From the NCBI GenBank assembly GCA_036245525.1, contig BTPG01000004.1:231279752-231343751 (forward strand): a stretch of 64,000 bases of DNA, written 5' to 3'. The stretch is from Semisulcospira habei. Taxonomy: Eukaryota > Mollusca > Gastropoda > Semisulcospiridae. The notes under the pieces were generated by a model. The model searched no databases, was not told where the DNA came from, and worked only from the letters and a program-made list of their open reading frames with translations. This document shows positions 33,033 through 44,758 of the stretch, one piece after another. Positions within the stretch are counted from its first letter, which is position 1; each line of letters begins with the position of its first letter. Position numbers and translations under genes: made by a program.

Positions 33033-34453
33033 TTATGTGGCTTCTGGCCTGTGTGTATGTATGTGTCTTTTAAAGGAACCTGATCGATTGAAACTAGCAC
33101 TACATTCTGTACACTTGTGTGGTTTCTGGCCCGTGTGTATCTGCATGTGTCTTTTCAAGTACTCAGATCTTATAAAACTAGCACTACATTCTGTACACTT
33201 GTGTGGTTTCTGGCCTGTGTGTATCTGCATGTGTCTTTTCAAGGCAGAAGACTGAGTGAAACTAGCACTACATTCTGTACACTTATGTGGCTTCTGGTTT
33301 GTGTGTGTCAGCATGTGTGTTTTTAAGGTACCAGAATGAGTAAAACTAGCACTACATTCTGTACACTTATGTGGCTTCTGGCCTGTGTGTGTCAGTATGT
33401 GTCTTTTTAAGGTAGCAGATTGAGTGAAACTAGCACCACATTCTCTACACTTGTGTGCCTTCTGGCCTGTGTGTGTAAGCATATGTGTTTTCAAGTGACC
33501 CGACTGAGTGAAAATTGCACTACAGTCTTTACATTTATGTGGCTTCTGGCCTGTGTGAAGAAGCATGTGTGTTTTCAAGGTACCATACCGAGTGAACCTA
33601 GCAGTACATTCTGTACAGATATGTTGCTTTTTGCCCGAGTACTTATATGGCTTCTGGCCTGTGTGTAAAATCGTGTGTGATCTAGAATCACTATTTGGAG
33701 CACCACTACAGCCACATTCTGTGCACATATGTGGCTTCTCATGTTTTAAATGACATGGACTCTGAAAGGTTGCCTTACAGTGCCTACAAAACCATGTTCT
33801 CCCACTTGGTGTATCTGCTGAAGTCTGTACATCAATACATGCACTGTCGGCTGTAGTTGTCTTCTGCTCTGTGGTAACAGTGTCAGGTTTCTGCCCTGTG
33901 TGAGTAGACATGTGTTGCATCAACTGACTGGACAACTGGAAACATGCATCACACAAGCCACATACAAATGGCATCTGACTCTCTTCAGCACTGGGACTTT
34001 CTGTGGTCAAGGGTTTTTGTTTTGTTGACAAAGTTCTACCGTCAAGACCCACAGATACCCCCAAGTCACAGTCCATGTCACTGTAAACACCAGACACACA
34101 GTTGGACTTAAGCTTGATGTCATGTTTAGCGTCACAGTCCATGTCACTGATAGCACCAGACATAGAGTTAAACTCATTCTTGATATCAGGTTCCAGTTTA
34201 ACCCCAGACTCTGTGCTGGTCCCAGGTTCTAGCCAGACACCAGGTTCGACCTTGATAGCTGGCTCCAGTTTGACTTGTGGGTGTTGGACAGGACCGTCTC
34301 TTTCAACAACAGTATTGTTGTCAGTGTCTTCACCAGCAGTGTTGTCTGTGTCATAATAAGCAGTGTTGACTGTGTCTTCACCAGTAGTTGACAAGTCCCT
34401 GTGGTGTCCATATGTCACAGAGTAAGCCGGTGATGTTTCTGCTTCTTCCTCTT
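33033..34453 (-). CDS. Zinc-finger gene exon 2 (acidic domain and finger array)
   Basis: Acceptor ttatttccccag precedes AAGAGGAAGAAGC. It encodes EEEEAETSPAYSV, repeats with VKLEP/IKVEP, finger 1 (FVCGLCDACF...HMSTH), finger-like WFCRHCKATF lacking a proper second His pair, a second broken finger, then seven C2H2 fingers of the type CTECSASF...LKRHMQIH. Fingers differ mainly at helix positions, as in DNA-binding arrays. The frame ends after KRHIHTH by a frameshift relative to the linker. Confidence 0.88.
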
Positions 34454-34499
34454 CTGGGGAAATAAACAGGACCATGGGGTAACATCTACGTACAGACAA

Positions 34500-35103
34500 T
34501 CATATCAACTGACATCATGAGAATTTAACACAAAAAGAAGAAACCCCCTCTAGATAGCACACATTCCTGTTTGTTCAGAGAACTCGCTTGTACTGGTGAG
34601 TGATATAAATGCTACCATACAAAAACAATTACATTCAATATGATGGAAAACATACTACAGTCAATGACGCCCAAGTCCAACCTGCATGGGGAACTTTTTT
34701 CCTTCGATTTACCTGTCGTTCGTCTTACTTGTCGTACGGATAAGTTGTTTGACTTAAGCATTGTTTTTTTTTATGGACCAAACTTTTCATAACACACAAC
34801 ATTTTCTAAGAAAAAATAAGATACGCAAATTCATGTTGAAACAGACAAAAAGAACTGATAGAAGGTTTTTTGACAAAAGCACTTCAGAATTTACTGACAC
34901 CTAAAATGAATCTCTCAAATGCCAGGGTGAGAGAGTCACAGACAGACAGAGAGACAAAGTACTACACGGGACTTTCCCGGCGACATCTGTAACCACAGGT
35001 CTAAAAGCAATTATAAATAAGGATGTTATCTTTTCCTAAGGCAATTTTCTCAAATCCATGACTGAAGGATTTACATATAGTTTAACATTAAAATAACAAT
35101 TAA
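34500..35103. other. Intron of the zinc-finger gene, no feature recognised
   Basis: AT-rich sequence with short ORFs only. Confidence 0.5.
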
Positions 35104-35976
35104 TAATAATAATAATAAAGAGCATTTATATCGCGCTGAATCCCCAGGAGCAGTGGGCTCTAAGCGTGTTACAAAAAAAATGTATGTCTGCAGAATCTCA
35201 CTACATTTACAAAATTTAATCTACACACACACATACAACTGAAACACACATAACAAAACCATTCCCAAGTTAAACGCATTTTGATGATGCTGATGCGCCA
35301 CCACGATGGTGCTACAGAGTCAACAAAGGGAAGACCTAAGATCAAGGCCACCATGATGGTGCTACAAAGTCAAAAGAAGGATGACCTGTGATCAGACCAG
35401 ATAAGCACCACCGCGATGGTGCTACATGGTCAACAAATGGATGACTTGTGATCATCCAAGCCACCATGATGGTGCTAAATGGTCAATAATCTAAGGATGT
35501 AAGATCAAAGCCACCAAGATGGTGCTACATGGTCCACAAAAGGAAGACCAAGGTAATCAATGCCACCATGGTGTTGCTAAGTGAGACATCATAAGCCACA
35601 GAAATATGTATGCAGATTCAGACCGGACCATTATCACATACTCACACACACAATCTCTAGATTAATGGTACACAAGCTGAAAGAAGTAGGTTTTAAGTTG
35701 GGTCTTAAAGACGTCAACGTATTTAGCATTCTGGAGATGTTGGGGGGAGTGAGTTCCAGACAACAGGGGCTTGATACTGAAATGTCCAGCAGCCAAACCT
35801 CTTGGAGGAGAAGCTGGGGACACGGAGACGCTTCTCAGAGCAGGAACAAAGGGAACGGGAGGACCGATAGATTTTGAGGACGGATGAGAGGTATGGCGGT
35901 AGGGATCCATCAAAGCATCGAAAAGCCAGGACAGCAATCTTGTACTCGACTCTGCGCATATGGGACTGTACATCAT
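35104..35976 (-). pseudogene. 3' end of a LINE (RT C-terminal region and 3' UTR)
   Basis: The minus strand encodes RRVEYKIAVLAFRCFDGSLP, PYLSSVLKIY, VPSFSSKRFGCWTFQYQAPV, VVWNSLPP, and then, after a frameshift, FKTQLKTYFFQLVYH. This is the conserved C-terminus of CR1/Rex-like LINE ORF2. The 3' UTR contains about six degenerate ~60-bp units (gccaccatgatggtgctaca). The copy ends gcgcgatataaatgctc with a (TTA)n tail at 35104-35118. Truncated and frameshifted. Confidence 0.8.
35290..35580. repeat. ~60-bp degenerate tandem repeat in a LINE 3' UTR
   Basis: Six units with gccaccatgatggtgctaca and ggatgacctgtgatca variants. Confidence 0.8.
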
Positions 35977-36134
35977 TGTGGCAGACTGTCAGCTTTACTG
36001 GAATTCTTTAGCTAGTGAGTAATGTCCATATCACTTTCATTTATGTTGTGCATGCAGCCAGCGGTGCTGTGGACAATACCAGGTGCACATTGGAACTTTC
36101 ATCATACATGCACCAAATCTGAACATCTTGCACA

Positions 36135-36358
36135 TCAACCCATATCATACTGAGGCTAAAAGCTTCAAATTTGTACACTGCCATATGCAAGCTACATTAT
36201 AGTAATTACAGATAAGGAAATAGACCAATGGCTTTAGTTCAAAGGTGGTGCCAGAATAGCTTGGCGCCTAGAGGCGCCAAGCTATTCTGGCACTACCCTT
36301 GAACTATTTTAGTCAAACTTATTTGACACACTGGTGTATTCCGAATGATAAGGGTTAA
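36135..36358. mobile_element. TTAA hairpin element, type B2
   Basis: Left TCAA (decayed TTAA) with CCCATATCATACTGAGG; right CCGAATGATAAGGG and TTAA at 36355. The stem ggtggtgccagaatagcttg is near perfect around gcctagaggc. Confidence 0.85.
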
Positions 36359-36450
36359 CCCCCTCAGTACTAAGAAAAGGTGCAGACAATTTTACTGCAA
36401 GAGACACACATCTTCATGAGCCCTTGCAGTTGCAGGTGCTTATTGGTTTT
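36355..36450. mobile_element. TTAA hairpin element, type A, abutting the previous element
   Basis: It shares the TTAA at 36355 and starts CCCCCTCAGTACT. The stem gagacacacatcttcatgag has a weak partner, and the right part is lost to a tggtttagtgttgattat short tandem repeat. Confidence 0.6.
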
Positions 36451-36745
36451 CCATGGTTTAGTGTTGATTATCGTTCCCTCCTTTGTTTAGTGTTGATTAT
36501 TGCTCCTCCCATGGTTTAGCGTTGATTATTGTTCCTACTATAATCCCTATAGCTGTCAGCAGCGTGTTTTGTCAACATGATTCCTGCAGGACAAACACCA
36601 CTACCAACAACTGAAGAGATAATAGAAGGAACGATAAACTGACACTATACCACGGAAAACAGATGACACTGACCAACACCTCGCCCACTAGACTGGACGG
36701 GGAGGAAAAACTGTGACCAGCAGAAAACCGACTGTACACATGTGC

Positions 36746-39203
36746 CCTGTTGTGGAAGTACAACATTTGACATCAGTACCCATCGTAACGAGCCCTACTG
36801 TGGAAGTACACCATTTGATATCAGTACCCAGTGTAATGAGCCCTACTGTGGAAGTACAACATCAGTACCCAGTGTAATGAGCCCTACTGTGGAAGTACAC
36901 CATTTGATATCAGTACCCAGTGTAATGAGCCCTACTGTGGCAGTACAACATTTGATATCAGTACCTAGTGTAATGAGCCCTACTGTGGACGTACACCATT
37001 TGATATCAGTACCCAGTGTAATGAGCCCTACTGTGGAAGTACACCATTTGATATCAGTACCCAGTGTAACGAGCCCTACTGTGGAAGTACACCATTTGAT
37101 ATCAATACCCAGTGTAATGAGCCCTACTGTGGAAGTACAACATCAGTACCCAGTGTAATGAGCCCTACTGTGGAAGTACACCATTTGATATCAGTACCCA
37201 GTGTAATGAGCCCTACTGTGGAAGTACACCATTTGATATCAGTACCTAGTGTAATGAGCCCTACTGTGGAAGTACAACATCAGTACCCAGTGTAATGAGC
37301 CCTACTGTGGAAGTACACCACTTGATATCAGTACCCAGTGTAATGAGCCCTACTGTGGCAGTACAACATTTGATATCAGTACCTAGTGTAATGAGCCATA
37401 CTGTGGCAGTACAACATTTGATATCAGTACCTAGTGTAATGAGCCATACTGTGGAAGTACACCATTTGATATCAGTACCCAGTGTAATGAGCCCTACTGT
37501 GGCAGTACAACATTTGATATCAGTACCTAGTGTAATGAGCCCTACTGTGGAAGTACACCACTTGATATCAGTACCCAGTGTAATGAGCCCTACTGTGGCA
37601 GTACAACATCAGTACCCAGTGTAATGAGCCCTACTGTGGAAGTACACCACTTGATATCAGTACCCAGTGTAATGAGCCCTACTGTGGAAGTACACCACTT
37701 GATATCAGTACCCAGTGTAATGAGCCCTACTGTGGAAGTACACCACTTGATATCAGTACCCAGTGTAATGAGCCCTACTGTGGCAGTACAACATCAGTAC
37801 CCAGTGTAATGAGCCCTACTGTGGAAGTACACCACTTGATATCAGTACCCAGTGTAATGAGCCCTACTGTGGAAGTACACCACTTGATATCAGTACCCAG
37901 TGTAATGAGCCCTACTGTGGAAGTACACCACTTGATATCAGTACCCAGTGTAATGAGCCCTACTGTGGAAGTACAACATCAGTACCCAGTGTAATGAGCC
38001 CTACTGTGGAAGTACACCACTTGATATCAGTACCCAGTGTAATGAGCCCTACTGTGGAAGTACACCATTTGATATCAGTACCCAGTGTAATGAGCCCTAC
38101 TGTGGAAGTACATCACTTGATATCAGTACCCAGTGTAATGAGCCCTACTGTGGAAGTACACCACTTGATATCAGTACCTAGTGTAATGAGCCCTACTGTG
38201 GAAGTACAACATCAGTACCCAGTGTAATGAGCCCTACTGTGGAAGTACAACAATTGATATCAGTACCCAGTGTAATGAGCCCTACTGTGGAAGTACACCA
38301 CTTGATATCAGTACCCAGTGTAATGAGCCCTACTGTGGAAGTACACCACTTGATATCAGTACCCAGTGTAATGAGCCCTACTGTGGAAGTACACCACTTG
38401 ATATCAGTACCCAGTGTAATGAGCCCTACTGTGGAAGTACAACATCAGTACCCAGTGTAATGAGCCCTACTGTGGAAGTACACCACTTGATATCAGTACC
38501 CAGTGTAATGAGCCCTACTGTGGAAGTACACCATTTGATATCAGTACCCAGTGTAATGAGCCCTACTGTGGAAGTACACCACTTGATATCAGTACCCAGT
38601 GTAATGAGCCCTACTGTGGAAGTACACCACTTGATATCAGTACCTAGTGTAATGAGCCCTACTGTGGAAGTACAACATCAGTACCCAGTGTAATGAGCCC
38701 TACTGTGGAAGTACAACATTTGATATCAGTACCCAGTGTAATGAGCCCTACTGTGGAAGTACACCACTTGATATCAGTACCCAGTGTAATGAGCCCTACT
38801 GTGGAAGTACACCATTTGATATCAGTACCCAGTGTAATGAGCCCTACTGTGGAAGTACAACATCAGTACCCAGTGTAATGAGCCCTACTGTGGAAGTACA
38901 CCACTTGATATCAGTACCCAGTGTAATGAGCCCTACTGTGGAAGTACAACATCAGTACCCAGTGTAATGAGCCCTACTGTGGAAGTACACCACTTGATAT
39001 CAGTACCCAGTGTAATGAGCCCTACTGTGGAAGTACAACATTTGATATCAGTACCCAGTGTAATGAGCCCTACTGTGGAAGTACACCATTTGATATCAGT
39101 ACCTAGTGTAATGAGCCCTACTGTGGCAGTACAACATTTGATATCAGTACCTAGTGTAATGAGCCCTACTGTGGAAGTACACCACTTGATATCAGTACCC
39201 AGC
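36746..39203. repeat. 48/41-bp minisatellite with higher-order structure
   Basis: The basic unit is 48 bp (atgagccctactgtggaagt...ccagtgta). A 41-bp variant lacks gtacaccatttgat-type sequence and has acaacatcagt instead. From about 37624 the 41-bp unit recurs every 185 or 233 bp (three or four 48-bp units plus one 41-bp unit): 37624, 37809, 37994, 38227, 38460, 38693, 38878. The 41-bp unit shifts frame, which chops the apparent ORFs. About 52 units in all, in the zinc-finger intron. Confidence 0.95.
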
Positions 39204-39304
39204 ATCTGAATCATGTGCAGCTGTAACTAGATCCCTTGTTTTCTTATTAATTAATTACACCCTGAGGATGAAATTATCAACTCTTTAGACACGCTCCAAG
39301 GTCA

Positions 39305-39365
39305 CAGTTTTGTAGATAGATCTACCATGATAGCTCAAGGGTGATGTCAGAATAGCTTGGCGCCT
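39305..39365. mobile_element. TTAA hairpin element, type B, one arm
   Basis: agatctaccatgatagctca...cagaatagcttggcgcctgg without a second arm: truncated at the hairpin centre. Confidence 0.6.
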
Positions 39366-39987
39366 GGCCATTTTTAAATCCATTAATCTGGCCAAATAAG
39401 TATGCACAGTAAAATCTTGTTATCAGGTATCTGTACCAAGCTGGCTCAGTTTAAAATTTCTAAAAGTATTTGAGAAACATGATGATATGGCCAATTCTTA
39501 ATGATACTAATGAGTATTTATATAGTTCCTAACCTCCTGACGGAGCTTTAGGCATTTTACAATGGACACACATCATACAAACAAAAATATACAAATAATA
39601 ATAATGTATATTTTTAAGGCACCTATACTTTCAATAGAAAAGCTTTAGGCGCCATACAAATGACACATTATTACTAATGTACATACACCTTGCATTCTAC
39701 AACATATATTATAGTCCCTAACACACACACTCATGCAACAAGATATACAAGAAAAATAAGAATAACAAAATGGCCACACCAACAAAATATTCTCACACAC
39801 AAAAAGATATAGGACAAATAGATACATGTCTATTAACAAAATAAAAACAAATAAGTAAATATTAACAAAATAAAATTTAAAAAAAAAAAAAACAGCCACA
39901 AAAACACAATGGACATACATGATCACACACACAAACCTGAACAAGTCATCAGTAGGCAGACTAAAAAGATACGTTTTGAGTGAGCTT

Positions 39988-40201
39988 TTAACTCATTGTA
40001 CCCCAAGACCGAAATCCCCAAATTTTGCCATTGTCCTCTGAAGACTGCATTGCTGTGCAGGACATAGATTGACCATGATAGTTCAAGGGTGATGCCAGAA
40101 TAGCTTGGCGTCCATAGGCGCCAAGCTATTCTGGCATCACCCTTGAACTATCATGGTCGATCCTTATCTTGTTGTGGTGTGTCTGGGGTAGAAAAAGTTA
40201 A
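39988..40201. mobile_element. TTAA hairpin element, type B (CTCATT subfamily)
   Basis: TTAA at 39988 and 40198. Almost the same sequence as 11879-12092, with an uninterrupted stem; right end ggggtagaaaaag has lost the inverted match to CTCATTGTACCCC. Confidence 0.85.
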
Positions 40202-40527
40202 ACAAATGACTTCAGTCTATGAACTGACCTTACCTTTGTGAGAGATCACTCAAATTAATATGTCTAGAAAGGTTTTGCCACAAAGCATCCCTGTACCAAG
40301 TTTGAACAGTAAAGTTAACCACAGACAACAGACGGTGGATGTCAACCAGATAGACAGATGATCCACAGCATACAAGTAGACTCATTGTTTGTATTGCCAA
40401 AGAAGAAAACAACAACAAAGACCCCAAAGAAAAAAATGTGCATGCAAAAACAAAAGAAATGCTGCATAAACTCAACGTAAGAGAATTTTTTTATTATTAT
40501 TATTTTTTTTAAATTTATTTATTTATT

Positions 40528-40528
40528 T

Positions 40529-40580
<52 letters not shown>

Positions 40581-40582
40581 GG
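40528..40582. repeat. Poly-T/poly-G junction
   Basis: About 30 T followed directly by about 23 G, just past the donor of the zinc-finger exon 1. Lengths of such runs are often unreliable in assemblies. Confidence 0.9.
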
Positions 40583-40597
40583 CAGTGTATACCATAC

Positions 40598-40691
40598 CAT
40601 ATTCTTCTTGCTTCATGCAAGTCTCATCTTCCTCTGCCACATCAATCTCTATCTTCACGTCCGCTGTCACCAGCAGGTCATGTGACTCCAT
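40598..40691 (-). CDS. Zinc-finger gene exon 1
   Basis: ATG at 40691, preceded on the minus strand by cacaag. It encodes MESHDLLVTADVKIEIDV and acidic residues, with donor GAATATG|GTATGG. Phase 1 matches exon 2 exactly (EY|EEEE). The donor abuts a poly-G/poly-T tract. Confidence 0.78.
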
Positions 40692-41002
40692 CTTGTGTCC
40701 ACAGTAGTGCCCAGAAGCCCTCGGTCAAAGATCTGATCTACATAAAAAACACGAGTACAAGCACAACATACAGGACTGAAAATTCATGCAATCTGAAGTG
40801 CAATGTACATGTATATAAACTTACAGGTTTATGCGACCTAGTTTCTTATGAACCCTCAAGTACAAAATGACAAGCGCAATTGGATTGTCCCCAGTTTCAA
40901 ATTATCTTTAAACTTTAGTCCCCAGCCACATGTTTACAGCAGTCACACAGTTCAGTGATGTACAATATCAGAACTTTCTGCTGTAAACAGTTTTCAATAA
41001 GT

Positions 41003-41095
41003 TTAACCCTGCCCCATGGGTGCATTTCACAAATTTGGGAAGTGTTACTTAGCGACCATGTACCAGCTGCAGGAGGTGGATTGACCATGATAATA
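41003..41095. mobile_element. TTAA hairpin element, type B1, left half
   Basis: TTAA at 41003, CCCTGCCCCATGGG, aaatttgggaagtgttact, then ggattgaccatgataat; it stops before the hairpin centre. Confidence 0.6.
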
Positions 41096-41435
41096 ATGCT
41101 GTGCTTGTTTGATGGCCTGGTCATTCTTCTGTAGTTGGGACTCAGCATAGGCTCTCCAGCAGGTGAGGAGGGGTGGGGGGAAAGGGCTCATCAAGGCTGC
41201 CGGGGATGACTCGCTCTTATCATTCTAATGCAACAGGTTTTCCCCTAGGATTTCAAACTGCCCATCATCAGCGCTGACATCACAACTAAAACATCTGTCC
41301 AAGCCACTCTACAGTCTGTAAACAAGACAGGGACAAGGACATCTGTACTGACCGCAAAACTGCACGTGTACACCCACAAGATTACTAGAGGGTTTGGTGT
41401 GGTGAGGCCAGGTCTGCATCATCACATAATCATAA

Positions 41436-41615
41436 TAGTGTATACATTCCCATATGAGTCTCCGGCCTGTGTTTCTGTAATAGTGTATACATTCCCATAT
41501 GAGTCTCTGGCCTGTGTTTCTGTAATAGTGTATACATTCCCATATGAGTCTCTGGCCTGTGTTTCTGTAATAGTGTATACATTCCCATATGAGTCTCTGG
41601 CCTGTGTTTCTGCAT
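41436..41615. repeat. 45-bp minisatellite, four copies
   Basis: Unit tagtgtatacattcccatat gagtctctggcctgtgtttctgtaa. Length divisible by three, so ORFs on both strands are artefacts. Confidence 0.93.
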
Positions 41616-41822
41616 GACTGGTCCCAGTGAGCAAAGGTCATTGGGCCTATGACGGCCGCAGTGGGTCTGCACACGACTGTGTGCAGGCTCAGTGCTGTTG
41701 TCGTGGGCCCAAAGACGTTTTGCTACCGGGGGATGCTTCTTCTTTTCTCCTCAAGATTTTGCAGTTAAGCATGTCCCATTTTTTTTCATCCCTATCAACA
41801 TTTCCCTGTCCAAATTATTCTG

Positions 41823-42200
41823 TCAATGCAGTCCATGGCGCAGGTTCTTAAGGTGCAAGGTTCAATACCCAGTCCTGGTGTCAGACTTTTCTCCTTTAGT
41901 ATCTGTCTCTGTTAATATGTCCGGACCATCGGGGGTTCTTTCTCTGGGTACTCCGGCTCTTCCTCCCTCTCCACTATAGTACCGGTTTCATGCCACTTTA
42001 TAATTCCAAATACAAGCAATCAAAAATTTTGAAACTTAAATAGCCAAGCTGACCCTTCACACCACATGAATGCCGTGTGTTTGTCTTCACAATTCTGGGT
42101 AAATGTCGGCGTGTGTTTCACGTAAGTGTGTGCGATGGGTTCACTTCGCGGCGCTTTGAACTGATTCAGAAAATTGGTTAAATTACCTGTACTATTATTA
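41823..42200 (+). mobile_element. tRNA-derived SINE family 1, diverged copy
   Basis: ccatggcgcaggttcttaag and gcaaggttcaatacccagtc are decayed boxes A and B. The body gaccatcgggggttctttct and tactccggctcttcct and the 3' part gggttcacttcgcggcgctt are as in 25200-25600. Short (ATT)n end. Confidence 0.75.
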
Positions 42201-42553
42201 AATGTGCAGAACTGTCCATTAACCTAATGCCTGCTATTACACAAAGTGCAAATGTCTGCAAAGTACAACATATTTTAAAGTGCATGACACACATTTGTTG
42301 TGCCTTTTTAATGTTGTGAAGCCAAAGACAAATTACCAATCCAGTTGGACAATAAAGTATTTTGAATTTGAATATTCTCATACAACAGTAACTGCATGCT
42401 CTTGTCACTATGTGTCTGAATTTTAGTGGTTCTGAGAATTTGTTTTAATCATGTTGTTCAAAATTAAGTTTATAGCAGTAGGTAGATTATTACTATATTA
42501 CTAGTAAAGACTATTTGACAACTTGCCCCCTAAATCTGGATGTTGAAGATCAC

Positions 42554-42556
<3 letters not shown>

Positions 42557-42583
<27 letters not shown>
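42557..42583. repeat. Poly-G run
   Basis: About 27 G preceding gctcatgaatgaag, possibly the remnant of a type-A hairpin arm (ggctcatga). Confidence 0.85.
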
Positions 42584-42584
<1 letters not shown>

Positions 42585-42682
42585 TCATGAATGAAGTTTA
42601 CTGACTAACAGTCACAATACGTGTGTGCTACAAGTCACTGATCAGACTCAGTAGGAACACTGACCTACTAGGCCGACTGGCC

Positions 42683-42887
42683 TTAACCCATTATATCCTA
42701 TTGGGCCTAAGGCTGATTTTTTTTATTTATTTGATTAGTGTCCTATGAAGGCTATCTTACATATATATAGGACATAGAACAACTATTTTAGCTCAAGGGT
42801 GGTGCTAGAATAGGTGGTGTCTTTGGCACCACCCTTGAACTATCTTAGTAAAATGTATTTCTTGCAAGTGTATCAGTTTAAGGGTCA
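42683..42887. mobile_element. TTAA hairpin element, type B, short stem
   Basis: TTAA at 42683 with CCCATTATATCC. The stem agctcaagggtggtgcta and the right arm ggcaccacccttgaact; the ggcgcc centre is deleted. Confidence 0.65.
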
Positions 42888-43292
42888 ATGATAGATCTCT
42901 TATTGATTCAAACCAGCTGAACCTATATCCTATTATATAGATGCACTTAGGAGGCAGTAGTACCTGTGATCCCTTGAAAAGAGCTGTGCCGCAAAGATCA
43001 GCATCCAGCGAGGGAGTGGGCCAGTGTCCTGTTATTTCTGAGAATTTAACAGAAACTGATATTCCACGCTATAAAATTGACATTAGCCTTCCTTTACTAA
43101 TCCCATGCTGAGAGCTCCACGACAGCTTACAGAGAGTGGTGCCCGCAAGACCTCAGGGAACAGATCATACAAAATAGTTTGACTGTTAACGAGCGAATCT
43201 ACTAGTAAGTACTATACAAAGTAAAACTACTGGGTGAAGAAACGTCAAGATGGCAAATTGTTCCCGGCAGCAGTTGGCATAGAGTACAGTCT

Positions 43293-43515
43293 TTAACCCA
43301 TGTCATACTGAGGCTAAAAGCTTCAAATTTGTACACTGCCACACGCACGCTACATTATAGTACTTACGGATAAGATATAGACCAATGGCTTTAGTTCAAG
43401 GGTGGTGCCAGAATAGCTTGGCGCCTAGAGGCGCCAAGCTATTCTGGCACGACCCTTGAACTATTTTAGTCAAACGTATTTCACACACTGGTGTATTTGG
43501 AATGATAAGGGTTAA
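43293..43515. mobile_element. TTAA hairpin element, type B2
   Basis: TTAA at 43293 and 43512; ends CCCATGTCATACTGAGG and GGAATGATAAGGG; near-perfect stem. Highly similar to 36135-36358 and 47560-47783. Confidence 0.88.
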
Positions 43516-43544
43516 ACTTGTATCCGTAAGAGCCGATTGTTCTT

Positions 43545-43817
43545 CTTAACCGGGTCTTCGGGTGTCGGTTGCGGTTTTCGGGTCCTACTAAAACCCGGAA
43601 TAACCCGGAATAACCCGGAATAACCTGTCCTAAGCTAAAATAACCATATCTATAACTATTATTGCGTACCTAAACTCAAAATAATCGTGTGTTAGAAGTT
43701 TGGTTTACATTAAAGTTGATTTAGTTGTACTAGTAAGCCGTTTTCCACAACCGTTGACACGTCGATTACTTCCCTTGGGTTATTCCGGGTTATTCCGGGT
43801 TTTAGTAGGACCCCACC
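43545..43817. repeat. Element with inverted ends and CCGGAATAA short repeats
   Basis: cgggtcctactaaaacccgg plus three aataacccgg units on the left are inverted at 43779-43816 (gggttattccgggt, tttagtaggacc). This looks like a foldback or short terminal-inverted-repeat element, some 470 bp upstream of the KIF14-like start codon. Confidence 0.65.
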
Positions 43818-44287
43818 AATGGGTCCAATCGTGTGTCGGCAATGTACCCGAATGGCGGCTCGTGACGAGTGATTCAAAACGAATGACCCTCGTGTTACAC
43901 GGAGTAGACACGCTTCATCGAGCATAATCCGACTGCAAAGAATGTGGAAGGGCTGTAAGTAGCGCAGATTTGGTTGACCATGTGAAACCACAGTGAACAG
44001 AAACTACAAACACGAACAAATGATAGTTTCATGAACATTGTACAAAAAATGCGAAGATCGAAGATGCCATAGATTCGTCTCGTCGCTTTCGCTTGATGAT
44101 AGACTCAGCTGAAATTATAATTTATAGTCACTGTTCGTATAGGTCTGCAAACGTTTTGAGACTATAATCAGATGGTGTGTATTTTTCTGAGCTTTTTCTT
44201 TTTAGTGGCCGGATAATGTGCGCTGGTAATTAGTGCGATTGTGAAGCTACATTTTGATCGTCGTTGCTAGAGCTATAATTGTCAGTG
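43818..44287. promoter_or_regulatory. Upstream region of the KIF14-like gene
   Basis: The only repeat-free stretch here, next to the kinesin start codon, so the promoter probably lies in it. I see no TATA box. It also contains a short ORF with no domain. Assignment is by position only. Confidence 0.3.
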
Positions 44288-44400
44288 ATGGCATTTACTA
44301 CTGGACATCTGGCAGATGAGTCAATTGCTGAAGTGGAGGACGATGGGGAGGACAGCTGCAGTATAACTGTTGCTGTCAGAGTGAGACCTTACAGTCAAAG
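44288..44400 (+). CDS. KIF14-like: KIF14-like exon 1
   Basis: ATG at 44288, then an acidic leader and SCSITVAVRVRPYSQ; donor CAAAG|GTAAAA. Ends in phase 2, which exon 2 completes to Arg. An upstream coding exon cannot be excluded, but this Met is the first in a plausible context. Confidence 0.82.
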
Positions 44401-44544
44401 GTAAAAGATTATTTTGATTTTATTAATGGACACATGCCGTTTTCATTTTACCCACACCCCTTGAGAATGCAGCCACCAGTACAAGTTTTGACAGCTCAGG
44501 TAGCCTCCATACACAGTAGGATTCAATCACTGGTGATTAATCTG

Positions 44545-44758
44545 TTAAGTGCTGAGAAAAGCTGAACACCGCCATACTTTAAGAGGTATCTATAGATTAT
44601 GAGCCCCTGCAACTCAGCTTGCAGGGGCTCATAATTATCTGCATCTCTTTTGGACACCACTTGCATGTTCTGGGACAGCTAGGGGTTGTTGGTGTTGAAT
44701 TGAAGAAGACTGCAAAAACACAGTCTGTGTTACTGTTAGCTGGCACTGAATAGGTTAC
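44545..44758. mobile_element. TTAA hairpin element, type A, KIF14 intron 1
   Basis: TTAA at 44545, stem gattatgagcccctgcaact...gcaggggctcataat, right end ggcactgaataggTTAC. Confidence 0.7.

Larger units (their letters stand above)
33033..40691 (-). other. C2H2 zinc-finger gene, two coding exons
   Basis: Exons 40598-40691 and 33033-34453 on the minus strand join in frame (31 codons + 1 base, then 2 bases + 472 codons), giving about 504 residues. Likely a nuclear DNA-binding regulator. Residues 1-190 are acidic and low-complexity, with five PsiKxE SUMO-consensus sites: VKIE at 12-15, VKLE near 92, IKVE near 98, VKLE near 116, IKNE near 122. Finger 1 is near 194-217. After two broken fingers come seven regular fingers, joined by TGQKPHKC linkers, up to the C-terminus. 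The 6.1-kb intron holds a LINE tail, TTAA elements and a large minisatellite. The gene is divergent from the KIF14-like gene. No orthologue can be named. Confidence 0.8.

Noticed and set aside
36742..39214. Chain of ORFs with repeated SPTVEVHHLISVPSVM
   Set aside because: Translation of the 48-bp minisatellite; each ORF ends where the 41-bp unit shifts frame.
41309..41674. Minus and plus ORFs with 15-residue repeats
   Set aside because: 45-bp minisatellite open in several frames on both strands.
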